Shown: positions 8,759-18,036, counted from the stretch's first letter. The stretch is DNA of 61,731 bases from CAKOSP01 sp964369625 (GCA_964369625.1 CAYJFC010000003.1:1-61731); one strand, 5' to 3'. Numbers and translations: made by a program. The notes: a model not told the origin generated them from the sequence alone.

Positions 8759-9410
8759 TAGGTAACAGCTGGGATACAGTACTTTTTGATATATTTAATG
8801 ATAAAAATTTCATTAAGTTTTATAATGAAATTCTAAAATTATATGAATGTAAAAATATTTATCCATCTAAGGAAAATATTTTTCGAGCATTTAAACTGAC
8901 TTCACACGAAAATTTAAAGGTAATTATTATTGGTCAAGATCCTTATCCAGGTAAAAATATAGCAGATGGTTTAGCGTTTTCATCAATGGATAAAAAAGTA
9001 CCAGCATCGCTTAAAAATATTTTTAAAGAATTAAATAGTGATTTAGGTATAAATAATAATACTGCTGATTTAACAAATGGGCAAAAGAAGGTGTGCTTCT
9101 TATAAATTCTTTACTTACTGTTGAAGAAGGATGTGCAAATGCACATGCTAAACTTAACTGGAATATATTTATAGATTTTGTCATTACAAAAATAAATGAA
9201 ATAAATAGACCTATTGTTTATATATTATGGGGAGCAAATGCTAAAAGAAAAAAGAACCTAATAACAAATGAGAACCATTTTGTGATAGAATCAAAGCATC
9301 CTAGCCCCTTAGCAGTTCATAGAGGTGATTTTTTTGGTAGCAAACCTTTTTCAAAAACGAATATATATTTAAAAGAAAAAAATATGCAAGGCATAGATTG
9401 GAGATTATAA
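8755..9410 (+). pseudogene. ung: Uracil-DNA glycosylase, frameshifted
   Basis: Two overlapping frames together make one UDG. The first (8755-9105) has IIIGQDPYPG with the catalytic Asp and VPASLKNIFKEL; the second carries LLINSLLTVEEG, HPSPLAVHRGDFFG and FSKTN. Around 9077-9079 the DNA reads ACAAATGGGCAAAAGAA; adding one T gives ACA-AAT-TGG-GCA-AAA-GAA (TNWAKE) and restores the frame. The repaired protein would be 218 residues, the normal family length, with all motifs intact. A sequencing or assembly slip is as likely as a real mutation. Ung removes uracil from DNA. Confidence 0.88.
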
Positions 9411-9944
9411 TTTAAAATCATCAATCACAGCGTCTTGCATATTTTTATTATCAAAATAAGGTTTAATTTTGAATTTATGGTTCTTTGCAACAATATTTGT
9501 CGGAAATATTCGAATAACTTGATTTAATTCTGTAGTATATTTATTAAAAAAATTTTTAGAAGATGTTAATGTTTCATCTAAAGTTCTTATTTTATTTAAT
9601 TTGTTTTTAATCTCTTTAGTATTAAGTTTATTGTGATCATTTACAAGCTCTCTAATTATATTAACTGCTTGAACTAATTTACGATCACTTTCATAATTAG
9701 TTAATCTTTGATTTTTCATATCGATATATTCTTTTAAATAATCCTTATTTGTTATAACGCTTTTAATATCAGCATTTATATCACATATTAAATCATATTT
9801 ATGTCGTATAGTTTCATCAATATTATTCTCGCTAATTTCTATTCTTGTTCTATAGTATTGTAATTTGTTATAAGTCATAACATATAAAAGAGCTAAAGTA
9901 CTTAGTATAATAATGATAATAAAAATAATGGTTAGTACATTCAT
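9405..9944 (-). CDS. LemA family protein
   Basis: 179 residues. One N-terminal membrane segment (residues about 3-24) is followed by a long helical region. The C-terminal block YTTELNQVIRIFPTNIVA and FKIKPYFDN matches the LemA signature (NxxIxxFPxNxxA...FKxxPYF). LemA proteins are membrane-anchored helical bundles of unclear function. AAAGGAAG precedes the ATG. The 3' end overlaps ung by 6 bases on the opposite strand. The acidic tail after KPYFDN is short. Confidence 0.85.
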   Translation of the reverse strand: MNVLTIIFIIIIILSTLALLYVMTYNKLQYYRTRIEISENNIDETIRHKYDLICDINADIKSVITNKDYLKEYIDMKNQRLTNYESDRKLVQAVNIIRELVNDHNKLNTKEIKNKLNKIRTLDETLTSSKNFFNKYTTELNQVIRIFPTNIVAKNHKFKIKPYFDNKNMQDAVIDDFKL

Positions 9945-9981
9945 GTATATCTTCCTTTACTATATAAAGTATATCAAAAAA

Positions 9982-11580
9982 TTAGTTTCTTTTAAATAGT
10001 TTTTTAAAGAAATTTTTGCCAAATAGTCGCTCAAGTAATTTTTTGTTTATAAAGAAATATATAATAAATGATATTGCACCAAATAATATTAATATTAATA
10101 TTAACGCAATTCTACTTTCGATATTTTGTATTAAATTTGATAAAATTATATTAATAGGTACTAGCACTGAAATAGTGGTAAATATATTTTTGGCTATATT
10201 TCTAAATTTGTATGACATATTTTCTTCATCTTTCAGTTTTTTCATTGCAACAAAAACTGAAATACTATATCCAATTAATGTAGCTGTAATAGCACCATAA
10301 AATGGATATAATCCTAAATTTTCAAATAAAATCATAAGTGGTGCATCAAGTAATGCATTGAGTCCTAAGCCTAAAATTATAGTAATATATATGAGTTTAT
10401 TTTTATTCAAGTTTTGCAGTATACACCCAGTTACTAAATATAAACAATCTATAAATGCAACAAGAGATGTGTATCTAAATATTATAGGTCCGTAGTGACT
10501 TTCTCCATAAAAAACTGTCCATATTTCTGTTGCATAAACACTCAAAAATAATGCTAAAGGTAATATTATTATTAATAATACTTCAATTGTTTTACCATAC
10601 TGTTTATTTACAGCATCATAATCTTTTTTTGTATGTGATGCTACCATTGATGGTATTAAACTTATTACTAGTCCAGTACCTATAGAAGTAACTATAGCAA
10701 TTAATTTACTACCCCAAGTAGTAAATATACTACTTATATGTTCGATGTCAACAGCATTATAGTTTAAATAATCTAAAACTCTAATAACTATAATCATATC
10801 TGTAGTAGTGTATAAATAATAAGATAAATTAACTGCTACAAAAGGTATTACATATATTGCAAGTTTTTTAGTAATTTGTTTTTTCTCTTCTTTAGTTAAA
10901 ACTAATTTTTCTGTATTTTTATCAATTTTTTTAGTTTTGGGTAAAAGATAAAAATATCCAATGATAGCCCCAATAGCAGCAGCAAGCACTGCTATTGCTA
11001 CAGCAGTAGCTACTGGTAAGTCAAATATTTCAATAGCAAGATAACTTCCTACTATTATAATTACTATTCTAAATACCTGCTCAATTACTTGACTAAGAGA
11101 TGATGCGGCAATAAATTTATGTCCCTGCAAGTAGCCTCTATTAATGCTTAATATAGGAGCTATTAAAAGTGCAAAAGAAACACATCTTATTATTAATGTT
11201 ACATCTTCTATAGTATTTCCACCAGTCATATCGCCTATAATTATATTAGCAAGTATTTCAGCTCCAAAAAAAGTTATAAAAAAACATATTAGAGAAAATA
11301 TAATAATAAATTTTCTTGAAAAAGAATACATGTAATATTTCTCTTTTGTTTTACCTAATGCATTATATTCACTAGTAATTTTACTTATCGCAAGAGGAAT
11401 TCCCGCAGATGAAATAATTAAAAACAAATTATATATATTGTATCCATATCCATATAAAGATCCGCCACGTTCTCCAATAATAGCATAAAAAGGGATTACG
11501 TAAAGAACACCCATAATTTTAGTTAATATAATTGCAGCAGTAGCTATAAAAGCTCCATCCATAAATCCACTTTTTTTCAT
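9982..11580 (-). CDS. MurJ-type lipid flippase (SpoVB/YtgP-like, MOP superfamily)
   Basis: 532 residues with about 14 hydrophobic segments. The N-terminus FIATAAIILTKIMGVLYVIPFYAIIG and the blocks SAGIPLAISKITSEYNA and INRGYLQGHKFIAASSLSQVIEQVFRI are hallmarks of the SpoVB/YtgP branch. YtgP is a lipid II flippase in Bacillus. It would move undecaprenyl-linked cell-wall precursor (or another polyprenyl-linked glycan) across the membrane. It has its own promoter with an unusual palindrome just upstream. The exact substrate cannot be told from sequence. Confidence 0.85.
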   Translation of the reverse strand: MKKSGFMDGAFIATAAIILTKIMGVLYVIPFYAIIGERGGSLYGYGYNIYNLFLIISSAGIPLAISKITSEYNALGKTKEKYYMYSFSRKFIIIFSLICFFITFFGAEILANIIIGDMTGGNTIEDVTLIIRCVSFALLIAPILSINRGYLQGHKFIAASSLSQVIEQVFRIVIIIVGSYLAIEIFDLPVATAVAIAVLAAAIGAIIGYFYLLPKTKKIDKNTEKLVLTKEEKKQITKKLAIYVIPFVAVNLSYYLYTTTDMIIVIRVLDYLNYNAVDIEHISSIFTTWGSKLIAIVTSIGTGLVISLIPSMVASHTKKDYDAVNKQYGKTIEVLLIIILPLALFLSVYATEIWTVFYGESHYGPIIFRYTSLVAFIDCLYLVTGCILQNLNKNKLIYITIILGLGLNALLDAPLMILFENLGLYPFYGAITATLIGYSISVFVAMKKLKDEENMSYKFRNIAKNIFTTISVLVPINIILSNLIQNIESRIALILILILFGAISFIIYFFINKKLLERLFGKNFFKKLFKRN

Positions 11581-11597
11581 AAATCCATCGCTTCCTA

Positions 11598-11631
11598 TAA
11601 ATATTATAAATTAATTTATAATATTTAACAA
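11598..11631 (-). promoter_or_regulatory. Promoter of the flippase gene inside a 30-bp perfect palindrome
   Basis: On the minus strand TTGTTA (11626-11631), 17 bp, TATAAT (11603-11608). Bases 11598-11627 form a perfect self-complementary sequence centred on TTAA at 11611-11614, covering the spacer and -10. The arrangement suggests a dimeric repressor site, although all-AT palindromes can also be chance. Confidence 0.55.
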
Positions 11632-11657
11632 CAAAAACGTTTTTTTATGTAGTCTTT

Positions 11658-11686
11658 ATTTACTAAAATTAATTCTTATGATAAAA
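11658..11686 (+). promoter_or_regulatory. Promoter of the lipoprotein/surface-protein operon
   Basis: TTTACT (11658-11663), 17 bp, TAAAAT (11681-11686) preceded by TGA. AAGGAGATG follows at about 11702, before the ATG at 11718. Confidence 0.65.
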
Positions 11687-11717
11687 TTAATTTAAGATAC
11701 TAAGGAGATGTATTTAA

Positions 11718-12215
11718 ATGAAAAAAATATTGAGCATTATTGCTTTAGTTTTATTTATTACTGGATGTGGTTCCAAAGAAGCCCTATGTGAAAAAAAAGA
11801 GTGTTTAGATCAAATTAAATTTGATAATACTATTAAAGAAATTGATGATATAACAGGTATTAATTCAACAAAAGAAGATCTTATATATACTTGGTCATTA
11901 GACGAAAAAAATAAATTAATAGCAGAAGTTAATGAAAATGATGAATTACAAAATGTTAGCTATAGTTATGAGTTAAGTGAATTTACAAATAAAGATGTTA
12001 ATTTTGATAAAATTCTTGACATAATTGGAAGAGTTAATGCTGGAGAGAAAATCAGTTATGATACTTTTGTAGTAGAAATTAATAATGCATCAGGAACTTT
12101 AATATATAAAAGTGGATATGAAAATAAATATATTTGGGTAAACGCTGAAGAAAAGTATGTGATTGGACTATTTGATTTAGAAAATAATTTGATAGGTATA
12201 GATGGAGAATTTTAG
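11718..12215 (+). CDS. Predicted lipoprotein
   Basis: 165 residues. The signal MKKILSIIALVLFITGCGSK has a lipobox (ITGC), so Cys17 should be lipidated and the protein anchored outside the membrane. The mature part contains CEKKEC soon after the anchor, then a mostly beta, acidic domain with no motif I recognise. It ends 6 bases before the large surface protein and shares its promoter, so the two may work together at the surface (inference). Confidence 0.75.
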   Translation: MKKILSIIALVLFITGCGSKEALCEKKECLDQIKFDNTIKEIDDITGINSTKEDLIYTWSLDEKNKLIAEVNENDELQNVSYSYELSEFTNKDVNFDKILDIIGRVNAGEKISYDTFVVEINNASGTLIYKSGYENKYIWVNAEEKYVIGLFDLENNLIGIDGEF

Positions 12216-12221
12216 GTATAG

Positions 12222-15200
12222 ATGAAAATTACAGAATTAAAACAATTAGCGAAAAAACATCCGAAAAAATTGCTTTTAGCAATTGGCTTTTTGCTTGTTA
12301 TAGTTTTAACTGTATCCTATAGTTTTATAGCTCCTAGGTTCGGAGGACCATCAATAACTGATATATTTTTAGGATCTAATACGGTTGATAAATTAACGTT
12401 TATTCCTGGTAGTCCACTAAAAATAGAAGCGACAATAGATAATTTTGCCGAGGGAGCTGACAATTTAACGAGCGAAAGTATTTCGTCCGTTAATTTAATA
12501 GCAAATGATCATACTAGTACGGCAACAGAAAATTATAATGTCTATTTTTCCGTAGAATCAAACAATTATGAATATTCAACAGAAGAAAGATTACCTGAGA
12601 TAATTTTGGAAGTATTTGATCCAGAAGGAAATATAGTTAATTGGAATACTGATTTAGATTTCGTAAGTGTTACAGATAGCAAAACAGGATTAGAAATTAG
12701 TGGTTATGATATTACTACTTTCGAAGGTTTAGTTAAGTTTGCTGATAATCACGAAATATCTTCAACTAATGTTACTGATGGGGTAACGCAAAGTTGGGAA
12801 ATGAAAGTTACTTATATAAATTTACCAGTAAATCAAGCAAGTAATTTAAATAGAGAAATAACTTCTGAAATACTTCTTACACAAGAAAATTTAGAAAGTA
12901 CAACTGATATTGCCATAGAATTAATGAGTGATTTTAATCCTAATGTCCATGGTTGGACTAATCAAGACGTTAATTACAATATAACAGTTTTTGATCCAAG
13001 TGAAATAGGTATTAGTCAAAAACAATATTGTGTAGATGATAGAATTTGTGGACCGAGAACAAATTTGGATGACGGTATTTTAACTGTAACTAATAGTGGA
13101 GAAACTGTAGTTTGTGCATCTGCGACTGATGTTAATGGTGCAAGTACACTAGATTGTTCTACAAAGGTAAAAATTGATAAAGAAGAGCCAGTACCAGGAG
13201 AAATTGTTGTTACAGGTGATTTAGGTAATTATGGGTGGTATACAAGTGAAGTAACCGTTAGTGCAACAGATGGAATAGATGCTATTTCAGGCCATGATAC
13301 AACAATAGTCAACATTCCTTCGATTGTTTCAAGTACTGAAGGAACACTTATAACAGCTACAACAATGGATAAAGCAGGTAATATTGCTAGTTCATCATTA
13401 ATGGTTAAAGTGGATTTAGAAGCTCCTGTTATTAGTGGAGTAGAGAATAAAGTATTAACACAAAATGAATCAGTAGATTTACTAAGAGATGTTAGTTGTT
13501 ATGATGCAGTATCATCAAAAGATTATTGTGAAGTAACAGTAACTCCTAATGTAATTGACACTTCATCACCAGGAGAACAGTTTGTTACATATAAAGCGAG
13601 TGATAGGGCAGGTCATGAAACAGTAACAACTGTTACTTATACAGTTGTAAATGATCAACCAATTATTAGTTTGTCACCAGATACATCATTAATAAATCAA
13701 AATGGATGGGCAAAAACAGATGTACCAGTAGAAGTAAAAATAACTGATCCTTTAGATAGTGCTATAAACAATAAAAGATATTGTATAGATGATAAAGTAT
13801 GTAGTCCATCAACATCTTTTACAGAAGATACAATCACAGTAACAGAAAATGGAGATAACATATTATGTGTATTTGCATCAAATGCTAATAATGCTACATC
13901 TACAACTTGTACAAATATAATTAAAGTAGATAAAACATTACCAGTTCCAGGAAATATTAATTTAAGTGGCACAGTAGGAACAAATGGATTTTATAGAAGT
14001 GCAGTTTCTATAACTACGAGTGGCTCAACTGATACAGTATCAGGTGTTAGTGCCAGTTTAAGTCATAATATTATAACAAGTGATACTTCGGGAACAACAG
14101 TTACTCTAACAGTAACTGATGAAGCAGGGAATACCGCTTCTAAAACTACAACAGTAAAAAAAGATGCAACAGGGCCAAGTGCGGCAACTTATACTATAAC
14201 AAGAGATAGTTTAACAGGAACAACAGTAACTAATACTAGTGCTTGGAGAAATTATAATATATACATAAAAGATTTTAATTCAAGTGATAGTACAAGCGGT
14301 ATAGCTAGATATGAATATTCTTCTAGATGTACAGGAACTGTCACAGATAATTTAGATTCAAATTATTCTTATGAAAATGAATCTGATACATATTATTGTG
14401 TTAGAGCAATTGATAATGCAGGTAATCCTAGTTCTTGGTCAACACCTATATATGTGAAAATTGATAAAACTGCTCCAACAGTAGGAACTATAAATTTAAA
14501 TGGAACGTTAGGGTATTCAGATTGGTATAGATCTACTGTTTCTATAACTAGAAGCGGATATAGTGATAGTTTATCAGGGGTTAAAACTAGTTCTTTATCT
14601 CATACAAGCATAGCTTATGATACTAGTGGAACAACAGTAACACTTACAACAACAGATAATGCAGGTAATAAATCAACTACGACTAAAGTAGTAAAAAGAG
14701 ATACTGTAAAACCAACAGTGGGAACGATAAATGTTTCAGGAACTCTGGGTACAAATAGTTGGTATAGATCAAATGTTAGTTTATCCAGAAGTGGATATAG
14801 TGATGATAGATCTGGAGTAAGAACTAGTAGTTTAAATCGTACTAGCATTACTTTTGACACTAAAGGAACAACAGTAACACTTACAACAACTGATAATGCA
14901 GGTAATACTTCTTCAACTAGCAAAGTTATAAAAAGAGATACAGTGGCACCAAGTGCACCAACTGTAAGTATGTCAGCCGGCGGAAGTTATACTGGTACTT
15001 ACTGGACATATAATAATGTTAGTGTTAGTTTGAGTTCATCTGATGCAACAAGTGGAATATCTTATTATAGAAGAAATGGCGGTTCTATTGCTTCATCACA
15101 CACATACACAAATAATTATTTATCAGCAGGATATAATTATTCAGCAGTAGATGCAGCTGGAAATGTAAGTGGCAATTCATATAGAACAATATATATATCA

Positions 15201-15986
15201 AAATATTTCGATGATTATTTAATGAATTCACAATCATCAACATCTGCATCAACTGGATTAATAAGACATACTAGTAGTGTTGCGTATAGTGCTAAAGATA
15301 ATAATTATCGTTACTCTGGAGCTCAAGGATCAAATAACAATTACGTGTGGTTTAATAATGCATACTGGCAAATACTTGGAGTATATTTTGTAGATGGCGA
15401 ATATAAAGTTAAAATAATCAAAGATGTTGGAATATATGGAGTTAAATTCGGTAGTTGGGAATATAATACATCTAATATAAAAACAACCTTAAATAATTAT
15501 TATAATAGTATGGCTGCAACATCTAAAAATATGGTTCAATATTCAACATTTGAAATAGGTAATATTGTAAGTGACGATAACAAAAAACCATACAATTTCA
15601 CATTATATGAAGATGATTTAACTACAAAACAATATGTAGGATTAATGACACCAAGTGATTATTTATTTGCAGCTCACCGAAGTTATTGGAATTATTATAA
15701 TTTTAATCCACTTTATGCTAATTACGATTATGATGATAATGAATCTATTAAAACTAATAATTGGATGTATAAAGATTATGATTATGAATATACAGCTAAT
15801 ACACTTTGGAATGATTCTGAATTAGGAACTCATTTATGGAGAATTAGTAAAGAAGTTAGAGTAGGTACTACTAATTGGCATAGTTATGATGTTTTCCACC
15901 ATAGACCAACACTTTATTTAAAATCAAGTGTTAGAATAACAGGTGGTAATGGTTCTTTTGCAAATCCATATATAATAGCTTTATAA
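12222..15986 (+). CDS. Large surface protein with Ig-like repeats and DUF6273-like C-terminus
   Basis: 1254 residues. An N-terminal membrane segment (about residues 16-35) is followed by the module shared with the genes at 1 and 18962. A long run of Ig-like domains comes next, many ending in the pattern TTTDNAGN or a variant plus KVDK/KRDT. Two Ig units contain paired cysteines (YCVDDRICGP, YCIDDKVCSP). Two 79-residue units are near-identical tandem copies. From about residue 1000 the C-terminal domain has NNNYVWFNNAYWQILGVY and ends RPTLYLKSSVRITGGNGSFANPYI. No LPXTG anchor. It is probably an extracellular, adhesin-like protein; its ligand is unknown. Confidence 0.85.
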   Translation: MKITELKQLAKKHPKKLLLAIGFLLVIVLTVSYSFIAPRFGGPSITDIFLGSNTVDKLTFIPGSPLKIEATIDNFAEGADNLTSESISSVNLIANDHTSTATENYNVYFSVESNNYEYSTEERLPEIILEVFDPEGNIVNWNTDLDFVSVTDSKTGLEISGYDITTFEGLVKFADNHEISSTNVTDGVTQSWEMKVTYINLPVNQASNLNREITSEILLTQENLESTTDIAIELMSDFNPNVHGWTNQDVNYNITVFDPSEIGISQKQYCVDDRICGPRTNLDDGILTVTNSGETVVCASATDVNGASTLDCSTKVKIDKEEPVPGEIVVTGDLGNYGWYTSEVTVSATDGIDAISGHDTTIVNIPSIVSSTEGTLITATTMDKAGNIASSSLMVKVDLEAPVISGVENKVLTQNESVDLLRDVSCYDAVSSKDYCEVTVTPNVIDTSSPGEQFVTYKASDRAGHETVTTVTYTVVNDQPIISLSPDTSLINQNGWAKTDVPVEVKITDPLDSAINNKRYCIDDKVCSPSTSFTEDTITVTENGDNILCVFASNANNATSTTCTNIIKVDKTLPVPGNINLSGTVGTNGFYRSAVSITTSGSTDTVSGVSASLSHNIITSDTSGTTVTLTVTDEAGNTASKTTTVKKDATGPSAATYTITRDSLTGTTVTNTSAWRNYNIYIKDFNSSDSTSGIARYEYSSRCTGTVTDNLDSNYSYENESDTYYCVRAIDNAGNPSSWSTPIYVKIDKTAPTVGTINLNGTLGYSDWYRSTVSITRSGYSDSLSGVKTSSLSHTSIAYDTSGTTVTLTTTDNAGNKSTTTKVVKRDTVKPTVGTINVSGTLGTNSWYRSNVSLSRSGYSDDRSGVRTSSLNRTSITFDTKGTTVTLTTTDNAGNTSSTSKVIKRDTVAPSAPTVSMSAGGSYTGTYWTYNNVSVSLSSSDATSGISYYRRNGGSIASSHTYTNNYLSAGYNYSAVDAAGNVSGNSYRTIYISKYFDDYLMNSQSSTSASTGLIRHTSSVAYSAKDNNYRYSGAQGSNNNYVWFNNAYWQILGVYFVDGEYKVKIIKDVGIYGVKFGSWEYNTSNIKTTLNNYYNSMAATSKNMVQYSTFEIGNIVSDDNKKPYNFTLYEDDLTTKQYVGLMTPSDYLFAAHRSYWNYYNFNPLYANYDYDDNESIKTNNWMYKDYDYEYTANTLWNDSELGTHLWRISKEVRVGTTNWHSYDVFHHRPTLYLKSSVRITGGNGSFANPYIIAL
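14475..14948 (+). repeat. Tandem 237-bp in-frame repeat (two units)
   Basis: CCAACAGT starts at 14475 and again at 14712, a lag of 237 bp or 79 codons. The encoded units both run PTVGTIN to KRDTV with most residues identical. This looks like recent in-frame duplication of one Ig-like domain and a spot for length variation. Confidence 0.8.
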
Positions 15987-16012
15987 AAGAGTTAAATATT
16001 TAACTCTTTTTG
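15985..16012 (+). terminator. Terminator after the large surface-protein gene
   Basis: A 26-bp perfect palindrome (15985-16010, arms AAAAGAGTTAAAT/ATTTAACTCTTTT) ending in a T-run. It overlaps the TAA stop. Confidence 0.85.
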
Positions 16013-16013
16013 T

Positions 16014-16042
16014 TTGACAAAATATAATATTCTTGCTAATCT
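16014..16042 (+). promoter_or_regulatory. Promoter of the metallo-hydrolase gene, apparently leaderless
   Basis: TTGACA (16014-16019), 17 bp, TAATCT (16037-16042). The expected transcription start falls within a base or two of the ATG at 16049, and no RBS is visible, so the mRNA may be leaderless. Confidence 0.6.
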
Positions 16043-16048
16043 TGATAT

Positions 16049-16570
16049 ATGGAAAAATTAAATGTAAAAATATTAAAAGTAGGCTATTTAAAAACAAACT
16101 GTTATATAATTAGTGATAGTAAAAATGCTATTATAATAGATCCAGGTGATAATGCTGAATTAATTATAAGGGAATCTAAAACATATGATATAAAAGCTGT
16201 AATATATACGCATTCTCATTTAGATCATATAGGAGCATTAAATACTGTTTGTAAATATTATAAATTAAAACCAAATGAGTTTAAAAATATCCCTTGGAAA
16301 TATGAAATAATTTCTAATCCTGGTCATTGCAATGATTCAATTAGTATATATTTTCCATCAGAAAATATGATGTTTGTTGGAGATTTTATATTTAAAGGAA
16401 CTATAGGCAGAGTAGATTTACCAGAAAGTAATCCGGTAGATATGGTTGTTAGTTTACAGCAAATAAAAAAGTATCCAATTGATACTATATTATATCCCGG
16501 TCATGGAATACAATCAATTTTGCATGATGAAATTGACATGATTGATTATTTTATTAAAGATCTTACATAG
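16049..16570 (+). CDS. Small metallo-beta-lactamase-fold hydrolase (glyoxalase II-like)
   Basis: 173 residues. The motif THSHLDHIGAL (HxHxDH) is at about residues 53-63; NPGHCNDSISIY, VGDFIF and LYPGHG supply the remaining metal ligands. Short single-domain members act as thioesterases of the glyoxalase II type, but the substrate here is not predictable. No RBS precedes the ATG; see the leaderless promoter. The gene has its own promoter and terminator. Its end overlaps the convergent peptidase gene by 25 bases. Confidence 0.82.
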   Translation: MEKLNVKILKVGYLKTNCYIISDSKNAIIIDPGDNAELIIRESKTYDIKAVIYTHSHLDHIGALNTVCKYYKLKPNEFKNIPWKYEIISNPGHCNDSISIYFPSENMMFVGDFIFKGTIGRVDLPESNPVDMVVSLQQIKKYPIDTILYPGHGIQSILHDEIDMIDYFIKDLT

Positions 16571-17580
16571 TTTGTAAGATTTTTATTTGGTGTTAATAAC
16601 TTTTCTACATATCTAAAATCATCATTAGAAAGCTTAATTATTTTAAAAAATATATCTAACGCTTTGTCTTTGTCAACTATATATATATTATAAAGTTCAA
16701 TAGCAAATAAATAGCTTATTATATAAGTTATTTCATTATTAAATTCAAAGCATTCATCTATTACTTCTTTCATTGATCTTTGCTGATTTAAATTGTTTTG
16801 TATTATTTTAGTAAATTTATTTTTAGCGGGAAAATTGTTATCTTTAAAAAGTTTAATAATTGATTTAATAAAGCAATAACTATTAAGGTATTCATTTATA
16901 AGTAGGTAATAATCAATATTAAGTGAATTAGAATTATTTAGAGAAAAATTATCTTTTATAAAATCACTATAAATTAATTGAATGAATATACTTTCAAGTT
17001 CACTTAAATCTAAATTAAAACTAGCTCCTCTTTTGTGGTTATATATGCCAGATATTGTATGACCATATTCATGAGCCATGTTAAAGTACGTAATTTCTGG
17101 TGTTTCACCACTAACGTTGTTATATGCTTTATTTAATGCTCCAATTAATATAAAATCATTTTCATAATTTTCATTAATATTAAAACAAGTTCTTTTTTCA
17201 GCCTTACAAAATAAATTATATAATTTAACATTAGTACTTTTAAAAAAATCATGCATTAAATCATGAGGGTTAATGTTTTCAAAATCGTCATAAGGAAATA
17301 TTATAGGAGCATTAGGTTTTTTTATGTTTTGCATTATATTTATGCTATCATCAAATATATTTTTATAAGTGTATGCAGATAAAAATATATTATACGTTTG
17401 TATTATATTTTCAGAAAATTTACTATAAGGCATACATTTTATTTTTTCGAAGAAAATAAGTTTTTTTAAACCTAATATGCCCTTATCACATGTAATCTTT
17501 TTTGATGGTAATATTATTTTATTATTTATTTTTTTTAATGTATTTAAATCTATATGTAATGTATTTATATCCCAGCTCAT
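16546..17580 (-). CDS. M3-like zinc metallopeptidase, short form
   Basis: 344 residues. The zinc motif NMAHEYGHTISG (HEXXH) is followed about 25 residues later by LDLSELESIF, which can supply the third ligand Glu, as in M3 oligopeptidases (PepF/thimet). It is much shorter than the roughly 600-residue family members, and the N-terminal lobe is poorly conserved. Probably a cytoplasmic peptide hydrolase. ATG 17580 is chosen because GGTGAAATT precedes it; the frame is open further upstream without an RBS. Its 3' end overlaps the metallo-hydrolase gene. Confidence 0.6.
   Translation of the reverse strand: MSWDINTLHIDLNTLKKINNKIILPSKKITCDKGILGLKKLIFFEKIKCMPYSKFSENIIQTYNIFLSAYTYKNIFDDSINIMQNIKKPNAPIIFPYDDFENINPHDLMHDFFKSTNVKLYNLFCKAEKRTCFNINENYENDFILIGALNKAYNNVSGETPEITYFNMAHEYGHTISGIYNHKRGASFNLDLSELESIFIQLIYSDFIKDNFSLNNSNSLNIDYYLLINEYLNSYCFIKSIIKLFKDNNFPAKNKFTKIIQNNLNQQRSMKEVIDECFEFNNEITYIISYLFAIELYNIYIVDKDKALDIFFKIIKLSNDDFRYVEKLLTPNKNLTNYVRSLIK
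16560..16584 (+). terminator. Terminator over the metallo-hydrolase stop codon
   Basis: ATCTTACA (16560-16567), loop TAGTT, TGTAAGAT (16573-16580), then TTTT. It lies inside the overlapping ends of two convergent genes. Confidence 0.7.
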
Positions 17581-17626
17581 AATTTCACCTGAAAATATAC
17601 TAACAAAAGTTTTTCTATTAATCAAC

Positions 17627-17649
17627 AAAAAAACATCGTTAAGATGTTT
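17627..17649 (-). terminator. Terminator of the gerQ-like gene
   Basis: On the minus strand AAACATC, loop TTAAC, GATGTTT and a T-run. It separates gerQ from the downstream peptidase gene. Confidence 0.7.
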
Positions 17650-17989
17650 ATCTAGGTCTATTATAAAAAATAGGTTCCATAAATTCTATGTAATCTAAAT
17701 AAAGTATTTTGATTAAATACCAATTTCCATTTAAACTATCTTTTATAATTAAATGATCAATACTAGCTTCTTCTATAGTTCCAACAAATTCTTTATCACG
17801 CCATTTTTCTGAATCAGGAAAAGATACATAAGCTTTAACATTTTTCCCTCGGTTATCTCTTAAAATATTTTCTATGTAACTAGCTTGAATTTCTGGCAAA
17901 GGAATAATAGGGGTAGAGGTTGTTTGATTATTTAATTCCATATTTTGATTACTTGGAAATGTAGGATTTTGATAATAATTTCCATTCAT
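17648..17989 (-). CDS. gerQ: Spore coat protein GerQ family
   Basis: 113 residues. A polar Asn/Gln/Pro-rich N-terminus is followed by the conserved core QASYIENILRDNRGKNV, then FVGTIEEASIDHLIIKD, GNWYLIKILYLDYIEF, matching GerQ (YwdL). In Bacillus GerQ is a coat protein needed for CwlJ localisation and germination and is cross-linked by transglutaminase. RBS AAGGTGCG lies upstream. No other sporulation gene is in the window, so a role in spores here is an inference. It is monocistronic, with its own terminator. Confidence 0.8.
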   Translation of the reverse strand: MNGNYYQNPTFPSNQNMELNNQTTSTPIIPLPEIQASYIENILRDNRGKNVKAYVSFPDSEKWRDKEFVGTIEEASIDHLIIKDSLNGNWYLIKILYLDYIEFMEPIFYNRPR

Positions 17990-18036
17990 AATTTTCGCAC
18001 CTTTCTTATAAATTTTATGAAAATATTCAAAAATTA

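Noticed and set aside
10016..10300. 94-codon plus-strand frame inside the flippase gene
   Set aside because: Antisense shadow of a well-supported membrane protein gene; residues reflect its AT-rich codons.
17990..18036. Sporulation sigma-factor promoter (SigE/SigK type) upstream of gerQ
   Set aside because: CATAAAAT-like sequence exists on the minus strand, but no matching -35 at the right distance; too weak to claim.
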